A DNA stretch of 20,692 bases, taken from Alphaproteobacteria bacterium (GTDB taxonomy: Bacteria > Pseudomonadota > Alphaproteobacteria > Sphingomonadales > Emcibacteraceae). Below the pieces are notes generated by a model that was not told the origin of the DNA, did not search any database, and saw only the letters and a list, made by a program, of their open reading frames with translations. The translations under genes and the position numbers were made by a program. Shown piece by piece: positions 8,491-15,413 of this stretch. Every line of letters starts with the position of its first letter. Position 1 is the stretch's first letter. The DNA lies in contig NVTJ01000044.1 in assembly GCA_002401545.1 (NCBI GenBank), positions 1 through 20,692 on the forward strand. Direction: 5' to 3'.

Positions 8491-10365
8491 ATGAGTGGCC
8501 AACATTCTTCGCAGGTAAAAGATCAGACTATTCAGGAACTGGATTCCATCGTCGTCCGGTTCGCCGGTGATTCCGGTGACGGGATGCAGTTAACGGGAAC
8601 CCAGTTTTCCGTGGCCACGGCACTTGAGGGCAGCGACCTGTCAACCTTTCCTGACTTTCCGGCAGAAATAAGAGCGCCGGTTGGCACCACATTCGGGGTG
8701 TCGGCTTTTCAGATTAATTTTGGTTCCGTAGAGGTTTCCACCGCAGGTGATGAGCCGGATATTCTGGTGATCATGAACCCTGCGGCCTTGAAGGTAAATC
8801 TGGAAAATCTGAGGAATGGTGGCATGATTATTCTGGATGAGGGGGCATTCAGCGCCAAAAACTTGAAAAAAGCCGGATATGAAACCAACCCGCTGGAGGA
8901 TGACAGCCTGTCACAATATGATGTGAAGCGTATGGACATCACCAGGATGACGGTTGAAACGGTGAAGGAATTTGGTCTTGGTAACAAGGACAGTCTGCGT
9001 TGCAAGAACATGTGGACGCTGGGGCTGCTGCTGTGGATGTTCGGACGAAAAAGAAAACCGATTATTGACAGTCTGGAACAAAAATTTGCTCAAAAGCCTG
9101 ATATAGCCAAAGCGAATATCGCAGCCCTTAATGCTGGCCATGCCTTTGGCGAAACGGCTGAAATGTCCAGCAATCTGCGCCGCTACCAAATCAATAAATA
9201 TAAGGAAGAGCCGGGAATCTACCGGACGGTAAATGGCAACCAGTCTTTATCCTGGGGTATTCTGGCCGGCACACAACTGGCGGGGCTTCAGCTTATTCTG
9301 GGGTCCTATCCCATCACACCGGCATCGCCCCTGTTGCATATCTTGTCGGGCCTGAAGGAATTCGGGGTTATCACTTTTCAGGCCGAAGACGAAATTGCCG
9401 CGATTTGCGGGGCCATTGGGGCTTCATTCGCCGGCTGTCTGGGCATGACCACAAGTTCTGGCCCCGGTATCGCGCTGAAGACAGAGGCGATAGGACTGGC
9501 CATCACCACGGAACTGCCGCTCATCATTGTGGATATTCAACGTGCGGGACCATCAACAGGCATGCCGACGAAAACCGAACAGTCTGACCTCTATCAGGCG
9601 GTATGGGGACGCAACGGCGATGCGCCGATTTGTGTATTGTCCGTGTCCAGTTCTACCGATGGCTTTGAGGTGGGGATAGAAGCGGTGCGTATTGCGACAA
9701 AATACATGACACCGGTGATGGTTCTGTCCGATGGTTATATTGCCAACGCTTCAGAGCCGTGGAAAATCCCTGATATTAATGATTACGAGCCGTTTCCGGT
9801 AAAGTTCCATAAAGAAACCGAAGGTTTTCATCCCCTGCTGCGTGATCCGGAAACTCTTGCGCGGGTATGGGCCAAGCCCGGAACGAAAGGTTTGATGCAT
9901 CGTATTGGCGGTATCGAGAAGGATTATGACAGTGGTCATATTTCCTATGATGCGGCCAATCACCAGAAGATGACCGATGTTCGCAAAGCCAAAATTGATA
10001 ATATCGCGGCTGATATACCGCTTCAGGAGATCGCGCAGGGCGATCCGGGCGGCAGGCTGGCGGTAGTTGGCTGGGGATCGACATATGGCGCTATTCATCA
10101 GGCGGTAAAGAGGGCGCGGAAAGACGGGCGGGATGTCTCCCATATTCATTTGCGTAATATCTGGCCTTTGGCAAGGAATCTAGGTGAACTGTTGAAGTCC
10201 TATGACAAAGTGATTGTGGCGGAGATGAATGTGGGGCAATTGAATACGCTGTTGCGCAGCCAGTATCTTCTGGATACGGTCCTGTTGTCCAAAGTTTCGG
10301 GCCAGCCTTTTAAAATTTCTGAAATCAACGATGCTATTATTAAGAATTTGGGAGAATCCAAATGA
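8491..10365 (+). CDS. korA: 2-oxoglutarate:ferredoxin oxidoreductase, alpha subunit (gamma-alpha fusion)
   Basis: 624 residues. With KorB it converts 2-oxoglutarate and CoA to succinyl-CoA and CO2, reducing ferredoxin. Domain order: an N-terminal gamma-type domain (about 20-210) beginning IVVRFAGDSGDGMQLTGTQF, then the alpha domain from about 255 with LGSYPITPASPLLHILS, FQAEDEIAAICGAIGASFAG and TTSSGPGIALKTEAIGLA, the pyrophosphate-domain signature of two-subunit 2-oxoacid:ferredoxin oxidoreductases. PSTGMPTKTEQSDL is the typical substrate-side loop. The length fits the fused KorA form found in aerobic proteobacteria and actinobacteria. ATG 8491 follows AAGGAAATAAG. The stop overlaps the korB start by four bases (ATGA), so the pair is translationally coupled. 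Another 2-oxoacid is a possible substrate, but 2-oxoglutarate is the usual assignment for this architecture. Confidence 0.92.
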   Translation: MSGQHSSQVKDQTIQELDSIVVRFAGDSGDGMQLTGTQFSVATALEGSDLSTFPDFPAEIRAPVGTTFGVSAFQINFGSVEVSTAGDEPDILVIMNPAALKVNLENLRNGGMIILDEGAFSAKNLKKAGYETNPLEDDSLSQYDVKRMDITRMTVETVKEFGLGNKDSLRCKNMWTLGLLLWMFGRKRKPIIDSLEQKFAQKPDIAKANIAALNAGHAFGETAEMSSNLRRYQINKYKEEPGIYRTVNGNQSLSWGILAGTQLAGLQLILGSYPITPASPLLHILSGLKEFGVITFQAEDEIAAICGAIGASFAGCLGMTTSSGPGIALKTEAIGLAITTELPLIIVDIQRAGPSTGMPTKTEQSDLYQAVWGRNGDAPICVLSVSSSTDGFEVGIEAVRIATKYMTPVMVLSDGYIANASEPWKIPDINDYEPFPVKFHKETEGFHPLLRDPETLARVWAKPGTKGLMHRIGGIEKDYDSGHISYDAANHQKMTDVRKAKIDNIAADIPLQEIAQGDPGGRLAVVGWGSTYGAIHQAVKRARKDGRDVSHIHLRNIWPLARNLGELLKSYDKVIVAEMNVGQLNTLLRSQYLLDTVLLSKVSGQPFKISEINDAIIKNLGESK

Positions 10366-11384
10366 ATGAACAGCTTGAGATAAAAAAGGCCTCGCCAAAA
10401 GATTTTGAAACCGATCAGGAGGTTCGCTGGTGCCCCGGATGTGGCGATTATGCCATTCTCAAAGGCGTTCAGATGGCGCTGGCCAATACCGGATCTACGC
10501 CGGAAAACACTGTTTTCGTGTCTGGAATAGGTTGTTCTTCGCGCTTTCCCTATTATATATCAACTTACGGGTTCCACACTATTCATGGGCGGGCTCCGGG
10601 TTTTGCCACCGGCATCAAGCTGGCCAATCCGGATCTTGAAGTCTGGCTGGTGACGGGGGATGGTGACGGGCTGAGCATTGGCGGCAATCATATGCTGCAT
10701 GTGTTGCGCCGTAATGTAAATATTCAGATCATGCTGTTTAACAATGAGATTTATGGCCTGACCAAGGGGCAATATTCGCCGACCTCAAGACCGGGCCTGA
10801 AAACACCATCAACGCCCATGGGGTCTGTTGATGCCCCCCTTTCGCCGTGTATTTTTGCTCTTGGGGCGGGGGCGCGGTTTGTGGCACGCGGTATTGACAC
10901 CTCCCTGAAAGAACTGCCGTTGATATTGGCAAGGGCCAAGGAACATGTGGGGGCATCCTTCGTTGAAATATTCCAGAATTGTATCGTTTATAATGATAAT
11001 GTTTTTGGTGAATTCACCGCGAAAAAAACCGCCAAAGATACCCAGCTTTACGTCAGGCACGGCGAGAAAATGATCTTTGGCAAGGAGGTTCAGAAAGGGA
11101 TTCGCTTTAATGCTGAAAAATTTTCCCTTGAGGTGGTGACGCCCGGGGAAGATGGCATTACGGAGGATGATATCCTTGTTCATGATGAAACCAACCGTCA
11201 TATGGCTTTTATGCTATGTGAGCTGGAGTCACCTGATTTTCCGGTGGTCTGTGGTGTGATCTATTGTAATCCGGCAGAAAGCTACGAACAATCGGTGCAT
11301 TATCAGCTTGAACAGGCGAAGAATGCGAAAAAAGCAGACTTTAATGCCCTGCTGCGATCCGGCCGCACATGGGTCGTGGAATAA
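10362..11384 (+). CDS. korB: 2-oxoglutarate:ferredoxin oxidoreductase, beta subunit
   Basis: 340 residues; carries thiamine diphosphate and one [4Fe-4S] cluster. Seen: WCPGCGDYAIL with Cys24 and Cys27, GIGCSSR with Cys58, and FQNCIVYND with Cys207, the four cluster ligands expected for KorB. TPP and Mg2+ binding: GDGDGLSIGGNH (from residue 99) to FNNEIYGLTKGQ (N127, N128), followed by SPTSRPG. GRAPGFATGIKLA is the conserved helix before it. No separate delta (polyferredoxin) subunit follows, consistent with the two-subunit enzyme using an external ferredoxin, and no ferredoxin gene is in the window. A strong intrinsic terminator begins 26 bases after the stop, so korAB is a two-gene unit. Confidence 0.94.
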   Translation: MNEQLEIKKASPKDFETDQEVRWCPGCGDYAILKGVQMALANTGSTPENTVFVSGIGCSSRFPYYISTYGFHTIHGRAPGFATGIKLANPDLEVWLVTGDGDGLSIGGNHMLHVLRRNVNIQIMLFNNEIYGLTKGQYSPTSRPGLKTPSTPMGSVDAPLSPCIFALGAGARFVARGIDTSLKELPLILARAKEHVGASFVEIFQNCIVYNDNVFGEFTAKKTAKDTQLYVRHGEKMIFGKEVQKGIRFNAEKFSLEVVTPGEDGITEDDILVHDETNRHMAFMLCELESPDFPVVCGVIYCNPAESYEQSVHYQLEQAKNAKKADFNALLRSGRTWVVE

Positions 11385-11410
11385 TATTGATTTGCCGCTG
11401 TTGATTTCTG

Positions 11411-11444
11411 AAAAATGCACCGAATTATCCCGGTGCATTTTTTT
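11411..11444 (+). terminator. rho-independent terminator after korB
   Basis: AAAAATGCACCG (11411-11422) pairs with CGGTGCATTTTT (11431-11442) around an eight-base loop. The last stem bases and what follows form a run of seven T (11438-11444). It ends the korAB unit and isolates the sigma-factor operon downstream. Confidence 0.87.
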
Positions 11445-11469
11445 ATGCAGGGTTTTGTCTTATGCTGCG

Positions 11470-11475
11470 TATAAT
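11470..11475 (+). promoter_or_regulatory. candidate -10 element of the sigma-factor operon
   Basis: A perfect TATAAT lies 25 bases past the korB terminator, with TG four bases upstream (one base off an extended -10). No good -35 is seen at 16-18 bases. If used, transcription would begin near 11482 and the leader would be very short. An ECF-type autoregulatory promoter cannot be recognised by eye. Confidence 0.35.
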
Positions 11476-11505
11476 ATTATGGGAACTATTATGTTAAAGG
11501 GCCTG

Positions 11506-12093
11506 ATGAACCTGAAAAGGGCAGAACATATATCGGATGAGCAGTTGATGATCCGTATTGGGGACGGGGACAGAACGGCTTACAAGATGCTGGTTGACCG
11601 GCATCTGAGGATATTTCTCGCCTTTGCGGCCCGCGTGATTCAGGACCGGGCAGAGGCCGAAGATATTATGCAGGAAGCTTTTATCAGGGTGTGGAAGTAT
11701 GCGGCCAATTGGAACCCGGAGCGCGGAGCCCGGTTTGTGACGTGGTTTTACCGGGTTGTGATGAATTTATCCATTGATGTGAAACGAAAACGCAAGCCGA
11801 CAATTGAACTTGATGAGGCTTTTGAAATAAAGGCAAATGGCCCTGAGCCGGACGAGAGTCTGAGTGATAAGCAAATGGCAGCAGGGCTTGCTGCGGCGCT
11901 GGAACATTTACCGCAAAGGCAGAAAATAGCAATAACTCTATGCTATTTTCAGGGCCTGGGAAACAGAGAAGCCGCTGAAATACTGGAGATAACCACCGGG
12001 GCCATAGAATCCCTGTTGGTGAGGGGCCGCAAAAGGATGGCTGAATTACTCAAGGGGCAAAGAAAAGAGTTTCTGAAGGAGACTATGAAATGA
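11506..12093 (+). CDS. ECF-type RNA polymerase sigma factor
   Basis: 195 residues from this start. Region 2: LVDRHLRIFLAFAARVIQD, then AEDIMQEAFIRVWKY and ARFVTWFYRVVMNLSIDVKRK (core binding and -10 recognition). Region 4: LEHLPQRQKIAITLCYFQGL, then NREAAEILEITTGAIESLLV and RGRKRMAELL, a helix-turn-helix for the -35. No region 1 or 3, so an extracytoplasmic-function factor. The frame is open back to 11308, but that would cross the korB stop and the terminator. Candidate starts are ATG 11491 (GGGA six bases ahead) and ATG 11506 (AAAGGG four bases ahead). I prefer 11506 because it leaves room for a leader behind the TATAAT, but 11491 is nearly as good. The stop overlaps the next gene by four bases. 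The two following membrane genes probably control this factor. Confidence 0.9.
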   Translation: MNLKRAEHISDEQLMIRIGDGDRTAYKMLVDRHLRIFLAFAARVIQDRAEAEDIMQEAFIRVWKYAANWNPERGARFVTWFYRVVMNLSIDVKRKRKPTIELDEAFEIKANGPEPDESLSDKQMAAGLAAALEHLPQRQKIAITLCYFQGLGNREAAEILEITTGAIESLLVRGRKRMAELLKGQRKEFLKETMK

Positions 12094-12419
12094 ATGATAA
12101 AGAGCTTGATATGTTTCTGCGGGCTTATCAGTCAGAGACTGACCAGCCCCCGTCGCAGCAAATTCTGGACAGCATTCTTACGGTACCGGACAGGATAACA
12201 CAGGGCAGTTGGCTGCTTTATCTTCGCCCGTGGCACTGGCTTGACTCGATGATGCCAAAAGTCGTTGGATGGGCAATGACATGTTGTCTGGGGATTTATG
12301 TGGGACTTTTATCACCTGGGGGGGGGGAGAGCGCCATGGATGAGGAATATTACCTGTATGATCAGGCACAGGTGCTGCTTTTTGAGGATATGGATTTTGA
12401 CCCGAGGGAAACAGGCTGA
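12090..12419 (+). CDS. small single-span membrane protein, putative anti-sigma factor (CnrY-like)
   Basis: 109 residues. I do not recognise a named family. Seen: a polar N terminus (1-40, MNDKELDMFLRAYQSETDQP), a W-rich juxtamembrane stretch (WLLYLRPWHWLDSMMPK), one hydrophobic span at about 57-75, then P76-GGG and an acidic tail (DEEYYLY, FEDMDFD). Gene order, size and topology resemble CnrY of Cupriavidus metallidurans (about 95 residues), whose cytosolic N terminus holds the sigma factor CnrH and whose short periplasmic end meets CnrX. Strong ribosome site AAGGAG at 12076-12081, eight bases before ATG; start overlaps the sigma stop as ATGA. Codons 77-79 and the first base of codon 80 are ten G in a row (12318-12327). 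The function is inferred from context only; no ZAS-type His/Cys motif is present. Confidence 0.72.
   Translation: MNDKELDMFLRAYQSETDQPPSQQILDSILTVPDRITQGSWLLYLRPWHWLDSMMPKVVGWAMTCCLGIYVGLLSPGGGESAMDEEYYLYDQAQVLLFEDMDFDPRETG
12318..12327 (+). repeat. homopolymeric tract of ten G inside the anti-sigma-like gene
   Basis: Ten consecutive G encode Gly77-Gly79 and the first base of Glu80. One extra G would give GGGGERHG and a stop, an 84-residue protein. One G fewer would replace the tail with an unrelated sequence running to 12513, past the start of the next gene. In the given sequence the gene is in frame. Such tracts are classic sites of slipped-strand length change, and also of sequencing error. 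Confidence 0.95.
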
Positions 12420-12934
12420 TGGCGGAGAATTCGGGAAAAATGAAATGGATCAATGTGGTTTTGTTTTTATCATTGGCCTTGAATTTTTTTATTGCCGGTT
12501 ATGGGCTGTCTGATATCAGAGTCTTTAAAAACATGTATGTTAAAAAGGTTTTTCATAAACGGCCTGAAATCAGAATTGTCGATTATTTTCCCCGGGCGGA
12601 AAAAAGACTATTCAGACGACGCATATATGATCAGCATGAAAAACTAAAGCCGGATGAAATAGATATTTTTGAGGGTCAGAAAGAAATTTTCAGAGTTATC
12701 TCTGAAAAAGAGGTTAATGAAATGGACCTCAGGCAAGCTTTCAGGAAATATCAGATAACCAATGACCAGCTGCAAACTATCTTTAATGATATTGTGGTTA
12801 CAATAATTCTGGAAATGGATCATAAAACCAGGATGACCATCATTAAACGAGGGAAAAAAGCCCATCTGCATCGGCAGAAAATGAGAGAGAAATGGCAAAA
12901 TAATAGAGTTCATTCAGGGGGGAATGGCGGCTAG
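12419..12934 (+). CDS. membrane-anchored periplasmic sensor, CnrX/heavy-metal-sensor-like
   Basis: 171 residues: N-terminal membrane anchor (residues 10-29, INVVLFLSLALNFFIAGYGL) and a helical, highly charged periplasmic domain. The plan (anchor with LNxF, basic stretch, LKPDE, then amphipathic helices) resembles the Metal_resist/CnrX group of periplasmic sensors. Possible ligand residues are His46, His73, and His135-x3-Met139 in EMDHKTRM, with the same spacing as the distal His and Met of the CnrX metal site; the other CnrX ligands are not obvious. The tail is rich in H, K and R (KKAHLHRQKMREKW). The ATG overlaps the preceding TGA by one base (TGATG), suggesting re-initiation; ATG 12440 is an alternative start. 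The gene looks more A+T-rich than its neighbours. Role and metal are inference; it could sense envelope stress instead. Confidence 0.7.
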   Translation: MAENSGKMKWINVVLFLSLALNFFIAGYGLSDIRVFKNMYVKKVFHKRPEIRIVDYFPRAEKRLFRRRIYDQHEKLKPDEIDIFEGQKEIFRVISEKEVNEMDLRQAFRKYQITNDQLQTIFNDIVVTIILEMDHKTRMTIIKRGKKAHLHRQKMREKWQNNRVHSGGNGG

Positions 12935-13048
12935 AGCACCCTGATCCTAACCATAACTTTTGAATTTAAATTAATGATTTATCAGTTTATCTGCTTTATT
13001 GTCCGTAGGTTGTGATACATTAGCCTGACCAGACTATAAGGAATTTTA

Positions 13049-13654
13049 ATGATCTCTGCCGTTTCGGCTCCAGTTGTACAAAGTTTTCCCCCGCCGTCCA
13101 GGTCACTGGCGGGCCGGGAAACTGTGCCTGTGGAAGCTCAGACAAAGAGTAGTGCCCAGTCCCCGGGGCAATTGACCGATGCAGAGAAGGAACAGGTTGC
13201 CAAACTCAAAAAAATTGATCAGGAGGTTCGTGCCCATGAACAGGCCCATAAAAATGCCGGAGGCCAGTTTACCGGATCAGCTTCTTTTGGTTTTGTGGTC
13301 GGGCCTGATGGCAGGCGTTATGCCGTAAGCGGGGAAGTGCCCATTGATGTTGCACCGGTGGAAGGCGACCCGAGAGCAACAATTGCCAAAATGCAGGTAG
13401 TAGTGGCGGCAGCTCTGGCCCCGGCGAAGCCCTCTGGACAGGACAGACAGGTGGCCGCACAGGCGGCAACTATGCGTGCTGAGGCACAGGCAGAACTGGC
13501 CCAGGAATTCCAGGCGGAATTAACCGGGGAGAATGATGACGGGGCGGAAAATCCCAATTCACTCAATATATCGGCCCTAGCCGCCTATGAGGCTGGGTCT
13601 GCTTCAGAAAATAGCAAAAATATATCCGGAAATATTCTGGATTTTTTCAGCTAA
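13049..13654 (+). CDS. SprA-related putative metalloprotease
   Basis: 201 residues. The core from LTDAEKEQVAKLKKIDQEVR through AHEQAHKNAGG to GPDGRRYAVSGEVPIDV, then TIAKMQVVVAAALAP, matches the SprA-related family (PF12118), annotated as putative metalloproteases. HEQAH (His63, Glu64, His67) is an HExxH zinc motif. I see no third ligand I can name with confidence, and family activity is poorly characterised. No signal peptide or membrane span: the first 45 residues and the last 50 are low-complexity (P, S, A, N rich), so the protein may be cytosolic or exported by an unknown route. ATG 13049 follows AAGGAA by five bases. The TAA shares four bases with the pntB stop on the other strand. The 114 bases upstream contain a weak extended -10 (TGATACATT, 13013-13021) and no terminator for the sigma operon. 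Confidence 0.82.
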   Translation: MISAVSAPVVQSFPPPSRSLAGRETVPVEAQTKSSAQSPGQLTDAEKEQVAKLKKIDQEVRAHEQAHKNAGGQFTGSASFGFVVGPDGRRYAVSGEVPIDVAPVEGDPRATIAKMQVVVAAALAPAKPSGQDRQVAAQAATMRAEAQAELAQEFQAELTGENDDGAENPNSLNISALAAYEAGSASENSKNISGNILDFFS

Positions 13655-15069
13655 AGCGCCTTGATAATGTTATCGACCATTTTCTTGGCGTCGGAAAACA
13701 GCATCATCGTGTTATCCCGGAAAAATAGCTCATTCTGCACACCCGCATAGCCCGCCGCCATGCCACGTTTCACAAACAGTACCGTACTTGCCTTTTCCAC
13801 ATCGAGGATCGGCATACCATAAATGGGACTGGTTTTATCGGTCTTTGCCGAGGGATTGGTCACATCATTGGCACCAATAACAAAGGCAACGTCAGTCTGG
13901 GCAAATTCGTTATTGATGTCTTCCAGTTCGAATACCTCGTCATAAGGCACATTGGCTTCGGCGAGCAGCACATTCATATGCCCCGGCATCCGTCCGGCCA
14001 CCGGATGAATGGCATAGGATACCTTGACACCGGCCTCTTTCAGTAAATCAACCATTTCCCTGAGCGCGTGCTGGGCCTGTGCCACCGCCATGCCATATCC
14101 CGGAACGATGATGACCGATCCGGCGTTTTTCATAATGAAGGCCGCATCCTCTGCAGACCCTTGTTTCACCGGGCGGGTTTCTTCCACGCCACTGGCCGCA
14201 GCAGCATCCTCGCCGCCAAAACCACCCAGAATCACACTGATGAAAGACCGGTTCATGGCTTTACACATGATATAGCTCAGGATAGCACCGGAAGAGCCCA
14301 CAAGAGCGCCGGTGATGATCAACGCGTTATTTTGCAGAGTAAAGCCGATGCCCGCTGCCGCCCAGCCGGAATAGCTGTTCAGCATACTGACCACAACCGG
14401 CATATCCGCGCCGCCAATGGGAATGATGATCAAAAAGCCGATCAGAAAGCTCAGACCGATGATCCACCACATCAGGTCATAGCCCGCCAGACTGGTAATA
14501 TTACCCATGGCAAAGACGATGATCATGCCAACAATGGCCGTGGCCAGACCCCCATTGATCACATGACGGCCGGGCAACATGATCGGTGCACCGGACATAT
14601 TGCCGTTCAGCTTGGCAAAGGCGATGACAGAGCCGGAGAAAGTAATGGCTCCGATAGCTGCCCCCAGGCTCATTTCAACTTTGCTGGCGGCAAAAATGTT
14701 GCCCAGGGCATCGGTTATGCCAAATCCGCCCGGCTCCAGAAAAGTGGCGGCGGCCACCAGTACGGCGGCCAGTCCGACAAGGGAATGAAAAGCAGCAACC
14801 AGTTGTGGCATGGATGTCATGGAAATGCGCAGGGCCGTTATAATGCCGATGCCGCCGCCGATGGCGACCGCAATGGCAATCCATTCATAGGAAACAATGG
14901 CCGGGTTTAGCATGGTTGTTATGATTGCAATGACCATACCGACCATGCCTTGCACATTACCTTTCCGGGATGATTCCGGTGATGAGAGCCCACGAAGGGC
15001 CATGATAAACAGCACGCCTGAAACCAGATAAGCAAATGCCGTCAGGTCTGTTATATTCTGTAGTGACAT
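13651..15069 (-). CDS. pntB: NAD(P) transhydrogenase subunit beta
   Basis: 472 residues. Inner-membrane beta subunit of the proton-translocating transhydrogenase, which uses the proton gradient to reduce NADP+ with NADH. The N-terminal two thirds carry about eight to nine hydrophobic helices (from TAFAYLVSGVLFIMALRGLS). The C-terminal cytosolic NADP(H) domain shows IIVPGYGMAVAQAQHALREM, HPVAGRMPGHMNVLLAEA and VIGANDVTNPSAKTDKTSPI, all diagnostic. The frame is open upstream to 15189, but the start is ATG 15069 (MSLQNITDL), with GGGAGG eight bases before it. It follows pntAB after 13 bases and ends the pepF-pnt operon in a four-base overlap with the SprA-related gene. Confidence 0.96.
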   Translation of the reverse strand: MSLQNITDLTAFAYLVSGVLFIMALRGLSSPESSRKGNVQGMVGMVIAIITTMLNPAIVSYEWIAIAVAIGGGIGIITALRISMTSMPQLVAAFHSLVGLAAVLVAAATFLEPGGFGITDALGNIFAASKVEMSLGAAIGAITFSGSVIAFAKLNGNMSGAPIMLPGRHVINGGLATAIVGMIIVFAMGNITSLAGYDLMWWIIGLSFLIGFLIIIPIGGADMPVVVSMLNSYSGWAAAGIGFTLQNNALIITGALVGSSGAILSYIMCKAMNRSFISVILGGFGGEDAAAASGVEETRPVKQGSAEDAAFIMKNAGSVIIVPGYGMAVAQAQHALREMVDLLKEAGVKVSYAIHPVAGRMPGHMNVLLAEANVPYDEVFELEDINNEFAQTDVAFVIGANDVTNPSAKTDKTSPIYGMPILDVEKASTVLFVKRGMAAGYAGVQNELFFRDNTMMLFSDAKKMVDNIIKAL

Positions 15070-15082
15070 TGATTCAGCCTCC

Positions 15083-15412
15083 CTATTTCTTTTTCTTATA
15101 CATGGCGAGCATGCGCTGGGTAACGGCAAAACCGCCAAAGATATTGACCGCTGCCAGGCCAATAGCAATGATGCCGAGGATCTTGGCAATATTCATATCA
15201 GCGGGGCCTGCCGCCACCAGTGCCCCAACGATGATTACCGATGATATGGCATTGGTGATGGCCATAAGCGGGGTATGCAGGGCAGGGGTCACGCTCCACA
15301 CCACATAATATCCGATAAATATCGCCAGTATGAACAGGGAGAGCTGGGACAGGAACGGACTGACCGTGGCCGCATGCAGGGCACTTTCAGCAACTTGTTG
15401 GGTTAAATCCAT
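15083..15412 (-). CDS. pntAB: NAD(P) transhydrogenase subunit alpha, membrane part (PntAB)
   Basis: 109 residues, a separate polypeptide for the membrane part of the alpha subunit, as in alphaproteobacteria such as Rhodospirillum; in E. coli it is fused in PntA. Three hydrophobic helices: FLSQLSLFILAIFIGYYVVW, AISSVIIVGALVAAG and ILGIIAIGLAAVNIFGGFAV, with the conserved SVTPALHTPLMAITNAIS between the first two and a TQRMLAMYKKKK tail. Start ATG 15412, AAGGAGG seven bases upstream; this ribosome site overlaps the end of pntAA, whose TAA lies one base before the ATG. Confidence 0.95.
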   Translation of the reverse strand: MDLTQQVAESALHAATVSPFLSQLSLFILAIFIGYYVVWSVTPALHTPLMAITNAISSVIIVGALVAAGPADMNIAKILGIIAIGLAAVNIFGGFAVTQRMLAMYKKKK

Positions 15413-15413
15413 C

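Noticed and set aside
11308..11505. Upstream extension of the ECF sigma factor
   Set aside because: It would begin inside korB, cross the intrinsic terminator at 11411-11444 and add residues with no sigma-factor similarity.
12298..12513. A 71-residue frame overlapping the anti-sigma-like and sensor genes
   Set aside because: No ribosome site and no similarity. It is only of interest as the frame that would be entered if the ten-G tract lost one base.
14068..14910. A 280-residue + strand reading frame opposite pntB
   Set aside because: It lies wholly inside the confidently identified pntB on the other strand, is rich in His, Asp, Gly and Gln with no recognisable domain, and has no ribosome site. 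It is an antisense shadow.
15070..15189. Longer pntB start at 15189
   Set aside because: It overlaps pntAB in another frame and ignores the strong GGGAGG site before ATG 15069. The extra residues do not resemble PntB.
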